Below are positions 1 through 5,327 of a stretch of 7,833 nucleotides of DNA, piece by piece. The stretch is from Holosporales bacterium (GTDB lineage: Bacteria; Pseudomonadota; Alphaproteobacteria; BNTO01), in the NCBI GenBank assembly GCA_031257945.1, contig JAIRNU010000048.1:1-7833 (forward strand). Direction: 5' to 3'. How positions within the stretch are numbered: the stretch's first letter is position 1; each line of letters starts with the position of its first letter. The notes under the pieces were generated by a model, which searched no databases, had not been told where the DNA came from, and saw only the letters and a program-made list of their open reading frames with translations. A program made the position numbers and the translations under genes.

Positions 1-118
1 AGCAAAGAAAGCGAGAGAAACCGCTATTGCCATGTTAGCGGATGGATTGTCTGTTGAAAAAATTAGCTCATACACGGGTTTATCCGTCGAAGAGGTCGCA
101 TCCATCAGTCAGGCTTAG
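1..118 (+). CDS. C-terminal fragment of an Rpn/PDDEXK-type transposase-like nuclease (partial, cut by left edge)
   Basis: The frame starting at base 2 is open from the window edge to a TAG at 116-118 and gives the last 38 residues of a protein. It reads as a helix-turn-helix-like tail: a charged helix, then MLADGLSVEKISSYTGLSVE, and an end in ISQA. This pattern, a 'lx.Gls.eeIs..TGLsveev' repeat at the very C-terminus, is characteristic of the Rpn family (recombination-promoting nuclease / putative transposase, PD-(D/E)XK fold), which is abundant in Rickettsiales and other intracellular bacteria. The nuclease core lies outside the window, so integrity cannot be judged. No T-rich terminator follows directly, though a short hairpin with arms TCC/GGA and CGTG/CACG sits near 142-167. 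Family assignment rests on the tail alone; a different small helix-turn-helix protein is the alternative. Confidence 0.6.
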   Translation, partial: AKKARETAIAMLADGLSVEKISSYTGLSVEEVASISQA

Positions 119-266
119 GCAATATTCATTCAAACGGGGTCCTACGTGAGCACCCACGCTGGAGGAAATCCTTTACCGCGGGGGAAAAGAAAACTCCCTC
201 CACTCTATTTTTTAAAAACCAAGCGTTATGCGGATTTTATTGCATAGTGGAAAAATAGGCCCAGAA

Positions 267-614
267 TTACAGGTTCCTGAACTTGTAGCTACCATACACT
301 AGTGTATAGACTAAACCCGTACATGCAATTGCGTTTGAATAAATGTTCCAGTTGCGCAGCGCTTTGATCACCGCTGGATTTTGTAGTACTTGCTCTTTGG
401 TTTTATACCGTTGTACAAGTTGGTTTACTATGCAGTTTGTCCCCCAAATAATAAATGTCACCGGCAATATCACGTTAGTCTTGGAGTCTTCTACTACTAA
501 ACTGTACGCCGTATCACAGATGCGGCCGAATGTACCTGCCTTGATCGAAGGCGACAAAAAAGCGCTACCTACCGAAAGCGCAACTCCTAAAAGCAAAGAC
601 TTCATTTTTTTCAT
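267..614 (-). CDS. Small exported or membrane protein with signal peptide (unknown function)
   Basis: A 115-residue protein of no recognised family. The first 26 residues form a textbook signal peptide: MKKMK, then a hydrophobic LLLGVALSVGSAFL core, with likely cleavage after A26 (or A18). Two further hydrophobic stretches follow, at about 48-67 and 95-108, separated by a basic polar helix (about 68-90), so the mature protein probably sits in the membrane with two spans. Cysteines occur at 33, 61 and 98. The ATG is preceded by GGAAGA at suitable distance, which supports this strand over the overlapping plus-strand frame that has no such signal. The gene is alone, upstream of a small mobile remnant and on the same strand as the secreted small protein at 921-1175. 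The general layout (signal peptide plus two spans) recalls pilin-like T4SS subunits, but no motif supports that. Function unknown. Confidence 0.6.
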   Translation of the reverse strand: MKKMKSLLLGVALSVGSAFLSPSIKAGTFGRICDTAYSLVVEDSKTNVILPVTFIIWGTNCIVNQLVQRYKTKEQVLQNPAVIKALRNWNIYSNAIACTGLVYTLVYGSYKFRNL

Positions 615-743
615 AAGAACATCTTCCAGACAATTATTAAAAGGAACCTACACGTACAGATAGCACACTGAAAGGGTAATGCAAGCAAATTATTCGGCAG
701 TGTCTCTCAGCACCCTACATATTTGTTTGTTTTTTATTCCGCA

Positions 744-879
744 CTAGACCCGTTGCAAAAGCTTCGTTCTTTCTGTAATTTTAGCGTCGCTCCGATGCTC
801 GAATCCCTATGTACCTCAAGTCCGCAGCGGTTCTGCTTCGTATACTCCTCGAAATTACTCACTTTCGTAACGGGTCTAG
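744..879. mobile_element. MITE-like element with inverted ends and CTAG target duplication
   Basis: The core, 748-875 (128 bp), begins ACCCGTTGCAAAAG and ends with the inverse of ACCCGTTACGAAAG, so the two termini match at 12 of 14 positions. Each end is flanked by CTAG (744-747 and 876-879), as expected for a four-base target duplication. The perfect inversion extends three bases further outward (GCA/TGC), meaning the original target was itself palindromic or those bases belong to the ends. IS5-family elements of the IS427 type use CTAG-like targets, so this is probably a transposase-less derivative mobilised in trans. The interior has no start-to-stop gene but is open on the minus strand in one frame through the whole core. 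It lies between two small minus-strand genes. Confidence 0.6.
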
Positions 880-920
880 TGCTCTTGGGCCGCCTTTACT
901 GTAGCAATACCGTCCTAATA

Positions 921-1175
921 CTAAGCCCCCACATATTTTTTCTCATATGTGTTTGATCTTGGACACCCGTTAGAACCAATCCCAAAAGTATTTGTCATAG
1001 CACATGGTGTTCCCCCATCCAAATATTCGTACGCAATATTGCCACTTGCAATAATCTCCTCGCATAACTGCTTTACCGCTGGCAGCAGGAATTCGTTATC
1101 CTCCGCCTCAATTCCAGCGTATACAGGACTCTGCCACAAAACCGCAGCAACCAGCCCAATCTTCAAAATATTCAT
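921..1175 (-). CDS. Small secreted cysteine-containing protein (unknown function)
   Basis: An 84-residue protein with a clear signal peptide: MNILKIGLVAAVLWQSPVYA, with cleavage expected after A20 (V-Y-A). The mature part is short (64 residues), acidic at its start, and carries cysteines at 38, 58 and 71 with a glycine- and asparagine-rich segment between 54 and 70. The ATG is preceded by AAAGG (1183-1187) with a seven-base spacer, a good ribosome binding site, which makes this the coding strand. The protein matches no family I recognise. The last dozen residues may not be original: a run of six A (coding strand, plus coordinates 936-941) lies just before the stop, and a +1 shift there keeps the frame open into the nearby mobile element. 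A truncated or frameshifted gene is therefore possible. Confidence 0.55.
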   Translation of the reverse strand: MNILKIGLVAAVLWQSPVYAGIEAEDNEFLLPAVKQLCEEIIASGNIAYEYLDGGTPCAMTNTFGIGSNGCPRSNTYEKKYVGA

Positions 1176-1182
1176 TATTGAA

Positions 1183-1187
1183 CCTTT
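1183..1187 (-). promoter_or_regulatory. Ribosome binding site AAAGG of the small secreted protein gene
   Basis: On the minus strand AAAGG lies seven bases before the ATG at 1173-1175. This is one of the better Shine-Dalgarno sites in the window and decides both strand and start for the 84-residue gene. Confidence 0.5.
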
Positions 1188-1239
1188 GTTAAAATAATAC
1201 TCCCCAACAAAGGATAGTAAATAGAGATTAAGAAAGAAT

Positions 1240-1274
1240 TTACTGGGCGGACCTAACCGCTAATAATCCAGTAA
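1240..1274. other. Nested hairpin in the leader between divergent genes
   Basis: Two nested inverted repeats: outer arms TTACTGG (1240-1246) and CCAGTAA (1268-1274), inner arms GCGG (1247-1250) and CCGC (1257-1260), with a six-base loop and a seven-base bulge on one side. It lies about 65 bases upstream of the minus-strand gene at 921-1175. On that strand the stem is followed by a T-rich ATTCTTTCTT. It could be a leader structure or a weak terminator; there is no long T tract to prove the latter. Confidence 0.35.
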
Positions 1275-1350
1275 GGCGTCAAAAAATCTGCCCCAAAAAA
1301 TACGAACCCCACCAGCAAGTCTTATGGAGCATGGGTTATGCGCAACGTTT

Positions 1351-1378
1351 TTGTAGAGTACTAAGCACACGCTACAAT
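1351..1378 (+). promoter_or_regulatory. Candidate sigma-70 promoter for the DUF3576 lipoprotein gene
   Basis: TTGTAG (1351-1356) and TACAAT (1373-1378) are separated by 16 bases. The -10 box matches the consensus at five of six positions, the -35 box at three. This would give a leader of roughly 60 bases before the lipoprotein ATG. Prediction only. Confidence 0.3.
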
Positions 1379-1447
1379 AATGTTTGGCAACTCCATTAAT
1401 TTTGCTACTTTGTAGTGCATTCTGTTTTACGTTATTAGCCTTAGAGA

Positions 1448-2017
1448 ATGAAACACCCAGCTAAACCAATTCGGTCTTTTCTCGGCGTTTTATGCGTATT
1501 TTTGACAGGATGTACTTCTATAGATATAGCAAAGGCGCCGGTTGCCCCATCTGATGCCAACAGATCAAACTTTGGCTCTATTTTTGGAGATTCCGCTATT
1601 CTTTTGAAGGGGAAAAAAGAGCAAAAAAGGTCACTTTCGCGCGGAAAAGTCGCAGTTAATAAATTTTTATGGGAGGGGGCAATAGAAACAATTGCTTTTA
1701 TGCCGATTTTAATGGCAGACCCTACGAGGGGCAGAATCGCAACTGACTGGTACAGCGCCGAAGAGCGGCCGGATATTCGCGTACGTGTATTAGTAACAAT
1801 TGCCGGACAAGAGCTGAGGGCTGACGCGATTCATGTTTTTGTAGAACGCCAAAAGAAATCCCGCAAAAAGGGCTGGCAAAATAGCCGGCTTGCGCAATCA
1901 GATTGCACAAAATTAGAGATATTAATGGTGGATAGGGCCCGGAAAATCAGGAAAAACATGGGGCTTAACAGGCACTCTTGCCATACGATTACGGCTGGCA
2001 AACAGACCGAACATTAA
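1448..2017 (+). CDS. DUF3576-type lipoprotein
   Basis: A 189-residue protein beginning with a lipoprotein signal peptide: basic N-region, hydrophobic core FLGVLCVFLTG, and lipobox L19-T20-G21 with the lipidated C22. A low-complexity linker (23-66) is followed by a domain that fits the alphaproteobacterial DUF3576 family: VNKFLW (70-75), then FMP and ADP..GRIATDWY (84-102), ELRAD (120-124), a basic surface loop, and a final helix starting near TKLE (153-156). The family consists of envelope lipoproteins of unknown role, probably anchored in the outer membrane. Length is normal apart from about 20 extra C-terminal residues after the last helix. The Shine-Dalgarno is poor (AGAG close to the ATG), but the lipobox geometry supports this start. 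The gene stands alone and converges on rlmE. Confidence 0.8.
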   Translation: MKHPAKPIRSFLGVLCVFLTGCTSIDIAKAPVAPSDANRSNFGSIFGDSAILLKGKKEQKRSLSRGKVAVNKFLWEGAIETIAFMPILMADPTRGRIATDWYSAEERPDIRVRVLVTIAGQELRADAIHVFVERQKKSRKKGWQNSRLAQSDCTKLEILMVDRARKIRKNMGLNRHSCHTITAGKQTEH

Positions 2018-2032
2018 AATAACTTTCTCCTA

Positions 2033-2059
2033 GGGTGGTTAGGGCGGTTAGGGTGGTAG
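2033..2059 (+). repeat. Three tandem G-rich 9-bp repeats
   Basis: GGGTGGTTA (2033-2041), GGGCGGTTA (2042-2050) and GGGTGGTAG (2051-2059) run head to tail. They fill much of the 67 bp between the convergent lipoprotein and rlmE genes. The G runs on the plus strand could form a two-tier G-quadruplex. No terminator hairpin is otherwise visible here, so the tract may help end or block transcription between the two genes (inference). Confidence 0.6.
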
Positions 2060-2084
2060 TGTCAGATATGCAATTACTGGCATA

Positions 2085-2747
2085 TTAATGGGCCTGATGG
2101 TCTGGCCTGTACCCTATGGCAACAATGTACATTTCAGACGAATCACAGCGGCTTGCTTGCGGTTTAAAATGCGCAACCCGCGCGAATTTTTTCTTTATTT
2201 CCGCTAGTAATAGATTCTCCGTTCCTCCGCGAAGAACTTTAGCAACCATACTCCCGCCATTATCCAGCGTGTGTACGCAAAAGTCGAAAACAGCCCGTAC
2301 AAGCGACATAATCCTTATGTGGTCGACGCTTGCCATGCCGCATGACGCCGCAGCTAAATCACTGAGTACTACATTAACTTTTCTGCCGCCTAATATGTTG
2401 ACTACAGCCTGCACTGTTGCTGTTGCTGTAAAATCCCCAGTAACAACGGTAACTTCATCAAGCGGGGCGACCTCCTGTAGGTCCACACCTATTATACAGC
2501 CATTTCTTACTCGTTGTTTAGCGACCTGCAGCCATCCGCCCGGCGCGCACCCCAGATCTACGACCAGCTGCTTTGGCGCAAGAATGCGAAACTTATCGTC
2601 TATCTCCAACAGTTTGTACGCTGAACGTGATCTGTAGCCCTGTTGCTTTGACATGTGAACATAGCGATCGTTCAATTGCCGGAGCAACCATTTCCGTGAC
2701 GACGGAGTCCTCTTTTTCTTGCTCGCCAGCGATATTACTTTCTTCAT
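2085..2747 (-). CDS. rlmE: 23S rRNA (uridine-2'-O)-methyltransferase RlmE (FtsJ/RrmJ)
   Basis: A 220-residue FtsJ-family enzyme that methylates the 2'-O of U2552 in the A-loop of 23S rRNA, using S-adenosylmethionine, during late 50S assembly. The family K-D-K-E tetrad is present: K45 in YRSRSAYKLLEID, D130 in VVLSDL, K170 in GGSMVAKV, E205 in SSEMYIVAIG. The SAM-binding motif VVDLGCAPGGW spans 62-72. The usual S-D-M-A-P-N around the catalytic Asp reads S-D-L-A-A-A here, a departure from the family. A TTG seven codons upstream (2766-2768) is an alternative start; neither has a good Shine-Dalgarno, and the ATG was chosen because the N-terminus then matches family length. It follows frr on the same strand, about 100 bp away, suggesting a ribosome-related operon. 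Confidence 0.9.
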   Translation of the reverse strand: MKKVISLASKKKRTPSSRKWLLRQLNDRYVHMSKQQGYRSRSAYKLLEIDDKFRILAPKQLVVDLGCAPGGWLQVAKQRVRNGCIIGVDLQEVAPLDEVTVVTGDFTATATVQAVVNILGGRKVNVVLSDLAAASCGMASVDHIRIMSLVRAVFDFCVHTLDNGGSMVAKVLRGGTENLLLAEIKKKFARVAHFKPQASRCDSSEMYIVAIGYRPDHQAH

Positions 2748-2844
2748 ATCGTGGGCTAAGAGGAGCAAATTGGGTAACTATGGCACAGCTTAAAACAGCA
2801 ACGCATGTGGTATAGGCCGCAATATAGGACGATCGAAACGGCAT
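2593..2844 (-). CDS. Possible small overlapping frame between frr and rlmE
   Basis: An 83-codon frame starts with ATG six bases after the frr stop and overlaps the first 50 or so codons of rlmE in another register. Its first 30 residues contain a hydrophobic segment, YIAAYTTCVAVLSCAIVTQF, which would be a single membrane span; the remainder is encoded opposite conserved rlmE codons and is probably constrained by them. It fills the otherwise empty gap after frr, and its position would suit translational coupling. There is no Shine-Dalgarno and no recognised family, so it may be chance. Confidence 0.2.
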   Translation of the reverse strand: MPFRSSYIAAYTTCVAVLSCAIVTQFAPLSPRYEESNIAGEQEKEDSVVTEMVAPAIERSLCSHVKATGLQITFSVQTVGDRR

Positions 2845-2850
2845 AAGACG

Positions 2851-3420
2851 TCATACAGCCATAATATCCTTTTGTTTTTTCTCCAAGATGTCTTCGATTT
2901 CACCAATCCTTGAATCAGTAATTTTTTGGACAGTATCGCTTAGTCTGTGCAGATCGTCCTCCGTGATTTCGTGCGCTTTTTCTTTTTTTTTCAGTAGTTC
3001 CATGGCATCCCGGCGCACATTACGCACGGCAATTTTGGTTTCTTCTGCAAGGCGTGCCGCGACTTTAGATAGTTCCTGCCGCCGTTCCTCACTGAGCGTT
3101 GGCATTGGGATCCGAATCAACTGGCCATCAATTGCAGGGTTTAGCCCCAAATCAGACTCTCGGATAGCTTTCTCCACTTGTTTTACGAGAGATTTATCCC
3201 ATACCTGAACAACAAGCATGCGAGCCTCTGGGGCACTAATCGTCCCGACTTGCTGAATAGGGACAAGGCTACCATACATCTCAACCCTTACAGTATCCAA
3301 TAGCCCAGATGATGCTCGACTCGCCCTAATTCCAGAGAACTCCCGCACTAGAATAGCAACAGAATTTTGCATCTTTGCGTCGAAATCCGCTAAAGATTTG
3401 TCTAAATCGCCGTCTGACAT
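2851..3420 (-). CDS. frr: Ribosome recycling factor
   Basis: A 189-residue RRF, close to the family's usual 185. With EF-G it splits the post-termination ribosome into subunits in the cytoplasm. Family signatures run in order: R-x-x-R-A-S with LLD and VEMYG (32-50), the domain-II segment IQQVGTISAPEARMLVVQVWD (55-75), VEKAI and SDLGLNP with DG and IRIP (83-105), SEERRQEL (110-117), the conserved VRNVRRDA (132-139) holding the key Arg of the ribosome-contact helix, and a long charged C-terminal coiled helix. The start is fixed by homology; no clear Shine-Dalgarno precedes it (the leader is T- and A-rich). In many alphaproteobacteria frr follows pyrH; here a gene-poor stretch lies upstream and rlmE lies downstream. 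Confidence 0.96.
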   Translation of the reverse strand: MSDGDLDKSLADFDAKMQNSVAILVREFSGIRASRASSGLLDTVRVEMYGSLVPIQQVGTISAPEARMLVVQVWDKSLVKQVEKAIRESDLGLNPAIDGQLIRIPMPTLSEERRQELSKVAARLAEETKIAVRNVRRDAMELLKKKEKAHEITEDDLHRLSDTVQKITDSRIGEIEDILEKKQKDIMAV

Positions 3421-3496
3421 ACACTTTTTTCAAACAAAAAGACCCTTAGTACATTTTACAAAAACAAAAAAGTAATGTATACACAATCCGATCACG

Positions 3497-3703
3497 TGTG
3501 CAGGGCCTACGCATGAAAGAAAAACTTGACAAAATAATCAGCGACACAGCCCCTTGTTCTGCTGGGATTTTTTCTAAAAACATATCACTACGGTGTAAGA
3601 ACGGCAAACACTGCTGTTCTTGATATATTGCTAACTGAGAATAAAGCTAAACAATTGTTAAGGTATTTTTAAGTATATTTTTTTCATGCGTAGGCACTGG
3701 CAC
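3497..3703. repeat. Inverted-repeat-bounded 207-bp unit (possible MITE)
   Basis: GCCTACGCATGAAA (3505-3518) is perfectly repeated in inverse orientation at 3682-3695. Outside the core the match continues imperfectly, with TGTGCAG on one side against TGTGCCAGT on the other, reaching about 3497 and 3703. The interior is AT-rich and carries a hairpin. No clear target duplication was found. The size and terminal symmetry suit a small non-autonomous element; a pair of regulator sites for divergent promoters is the alternative. Confidence 0.45.
3597..3621. other. Hairpin inside the inverted-repeat unit
   Basis: AAGAACGGC (3597-3605) and GCTGTTCTT (3613-3621) can pair over nine positions with one non-Watson-Crick (wobble-type) pair and a seven-base loop. 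The T-rich run expected of an intrinsic terminator is missing on both strands, so this is more likely a structural part of the repeat unit. Confidence 0.4.
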
Positions 3704-3708
3704 ACCGC

Positions 3709-3876
3709 TCAAGGCTTTTTAAGTTCTTTTCTGGAAACCGTGGAAACTAGGCGCCTTACGTATCGGATTTCATCTCGGAATAAAGCCCTGAACACCGCAC
3801 AGCAAAAGGGTATTGTGGCAACTAAGATCAAAATAGGTTGCAACTTCCGACCGAGCACGAGCGAGATCTCCAACAT
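3709..3876 (-). CDS. Possible small membrane protein, weak
   Basis: A 55-codon minus-strand frame with ATG at 3874-3876. It has one hydrophobic span, LQPILILVATIPFCCAVFRA (about 12-31), followed by a strongly basic tail (RDEIRYVRRL...SRKELKKP), which would give a cytoplasmic C-terminus by the positive-inside rule. There is no Shine-Dalgarno and no family match that I can see. It competes with a basic plus-strand frame over the same bases. It is listed because membrane-span-plus-basic-tail composition is less usual for chance frames. Confidence 0.2.
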   Translation of the reverse strand: MLEISLVLGRKLQPILILVATIPFCCAVFRALFRDEIRYVRRLVSTVSRKELKKP

Positions 3877-3962
3877 TTTATTAAAAGGCCACAGAAACCA
3901 CTTCTACAAACAAAAAATCCGCAAAAAAGAACACTCATCAAAAAGCAATTTTATATCACAGA

Positions 3963-5327
3963 ATGTGGGCCAAAAACGCTTTACTTATGGGGCTAAACGT
4001 GGTACAAGATTCTCGTCCTTACTTCTATCGTAGAGTTATTTTTTTGGCTGAGATCGTGACTTCGTTGGGGATTACGGGCTCTTACGACGATAGTGGAATA
4101 AAGGCTTCTTTGCTTTATTCCGATGGGTGCATTATCGTTGAAAGGCTAGGTTCTCTATTTTTCCCTTATTCATCTGAGTTGAAGAGAAAGATTTCTTCAG
4201 CAAGGTCCGAACTGTTCAGACTGTACAACTACAGATCATACATACCAATTAATAAAAGCAAATTATTGCGCAGAATGACCATGGTATCGAGCAAAAGAGA
4301 AGAAATACAAAAGCTTTCTGAGGATATAACCGAGTGGAGCATCCAAGTAATCAAAACGCTTGCTAAGCGCGAGCCCCGCAGTATCAGTGTTATTGGATTC
4401 AATGGGCACCCGATCTTTTATAAAGGCAAAGGGGAGAAGAGCCTAGCAATAGCTCATTCTTTAGGCCTTCCTAGCATCGTCGCAGAGCGAGTAAAGTGCA
4501 CGACGGTATACGATTTTATGGACGTTGATATCGAAAATGGGGGGAACGGGCTTCCGCTTTCCCCTGTGTATTATAAGGCGCTTCTACACCACTCTGCATG
4601 CCGCGCGATGATCAGCGATAAACAAAAGGTAGCAGTTATAAATGTCAGCGGTATGTCGAACGTTACGATACTGAATCACCGCAATATTCCGGAGTCTTTT
4701 GATGCCGGGCCAGGGACCGCTTTGGTAAATGAGTATGTACAGCGCTTTTTTCAACAATCCCACGACAACGAGGGCATTTTAGCGGCACGCGGGGATATCA
4801 TAGAAGAGATGCTTACAAAATGGATGCAAAAAAACATACTGCAAAGCAATACGCGATTTTTTGAATACAAACATTTTGCGGATTGTCTGGCGCAGGCGGT
4901 ACGGGAGCTTATCCCTATAGATTGTGTCGCTACCCTTGTTGCTTTCACCGCGATGACGATAGTTGAGGGGATAAAGCATCACGAAGAAATTGGGACGATA
5001 ATACTAACAGGGCAATGGAACAAAAACGACTTTTTTAAGACTTTGCTAGGGCGGTCATATAACGTTATTACGTCTGAACAATTGAATTGGGATAATTACT
5101 TTATGGAATCGGAGCAGTACGCATTTTATGCGACGAGATCTTTGTTCATGCTACCATCGTCGTTCCCGAGCACTACAGGGGTTAGCCGGCCAGTACACTG
5201 TGGGCGCCTTACTATCCCCGTTTCTTTCTGTAAAGAGGCTGAGCAGAGCGGCAAATCTCCACAAGCCACTAGCCAGGCTAAAGCGTCTAAACCCGCCAAC
5301 CAGGCTAAAATCGCCATAAAAGGCTGA
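3963..5327 (+). CDS. anmK: Divergent anhydro-N-acetylmuramic acid kinase (AnmK-like)
   Basis: AnmK phosphorylates and opens 1,6-anhydro-MurNAc during peptidoglycan recycling in the cytoplasm. Colinear family landmarks are visible: LGITGSYDDSGIKASLLYSDG (35-55) at the ATP-loop position, GFNGHPIF (145-152) for G-F-H-G-Q-T-I, DFMDVDIENGGNGLPLSP (184-201) for DFR-x-x-DIA-x-GGQGAPL-x-P, INVSGMSNVTIL (226-237), FDAGPG (246-251) with the catalytic Asp at 247, VATLVAFTAMTI, and STTGVSRP near the end. Several motifs that are nearly invariant in the family are altered: MSGTS-x-DG reads TGSYDDSG, the Arg after DF is lost, and CGGG-x-x-N reads LTGQWNKN (348-355). An extra tail at 420-454 is rich in Ala, Lys and Gln. 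The first 30 or so residues exceed the family start; TTG codons at 4044 or 4065 are possible starts. It may be inactive or repurposed. Its end overlaps the convergent barrel gene. Confidence 0.75.
   Translation: MWAKNALLMGLNVVQDSRPYFYRRVIFLAEIVTSLGITGSYDDSGIKASLLYSDGCIIVERLGSLFFPYSSELKRKISSARSELFRLYNYRSYIPINKSKLLRRMTMVSSKREEIQKLSEDITEWSIQVIKTLAKREPRSISVIGFNGHPIFYKGKGEKSLAIAHSLGLPSIVAERVKCTTVYDFMDVDIENGGNGLPLSPVYYKALLHHSACRAMISDKQKVAVINVSGMSNVTILNHRNIPESFDAGPGTALVNEYVQRFFQQSHDNEGILAARGDIIEEMLTKWMQKNILQSNTRFFEYKHFADCLAQAVRELIPIDCVATLVAFTAMTIVEGIKHHEEIGTIILTGQWNKNDFFKTLLGRSYNVITSEQLNWDNYFMESEQYAFYATRSLFMLPSSFPSTTGVSRPVHCGRLTIPVSFCKEAEQSGKSPQATSQAKASKPANQAKIAIKG
5273..5309 (+). repeat. Direct repeat CCAGGCTAAA in the anmK tail
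   Basis: CCAGGCTAAA occurs at 5273-5282 and again at 5300-5309, 27 bp apart, so it stays in frame and encodes two Q-A-K units nine residues apart in the Ala/Lys-rich extension of the AnmK-like protein. This suggests the tail grew by local duplication. The second copy reaches into the end of the convergent barrel gene. Confidence 0.5.

Larger units (their letters stand above)
3421..3962. other. Gene-poor region between frr and anmK with inverted repeat
   Basis: These 542 bp separate the divergent frr and anmK genes. They hold a widely spaced inverted repeat (about 3497-3703), a hairpin at 3597-3621, the 10-bp palindrome AACAATTGTT at 3650-3659, and several weak reading frames: a 36-residue plus-strand frame at 3513-3623, a basic 115-residue plus-strand frame from 3686, and a 55-residue minus-strand frame at 3709-3876. 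None has a Shine-Dalgarno or a recognisable product. Promoters for frr and anmK must lie here, but none stands out. The region may be a degraded gene or insertion. Confidence 0.5.

Noticed and set aside
343..663. Plus-strand frame of 106 codons opposite the small exported protein gene
   Set aside because: No ribosome binding site, no signal peptide or family; the minus-strand gene has both a signal peptide and a good Shine-Dalgarno.
790..815. GCTCGAATCCC resembling a tRNA T-loop
   Set aside because: No matching acceptor, D or anticodon arms could be found around it; it lies inside the MITE-like element.
723..956. Plus-strand frame of 77 codons
   Set aside because: It spans the MITE-like element from end to end and has no ribosome binding site; it is explained as open reading through repeat DNA.
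3526..3554. TTGACA as a -35 box for anmK
   Set aside because: A perfect hexamer, but no acceptable -10 box at 16-18 bases and more than 400 bases from the gene.
3513..3623. 36-residue cysteine-containing plus-strand frame
   Set aside because: Its ATG lies in the left arm of the inverted repeat, no Shine-Dalgarno precedes it, and its end lies in the hairpin; probably chance.
3686..4033. Basic 115-codon plus-strand frame leading into anmK in another register
   Set aside because: Its ATG falls in the right arm of the inverted repeat, it has no ribosome binding site, no domain and random-looking composition, and it overlaps the start of anmK.
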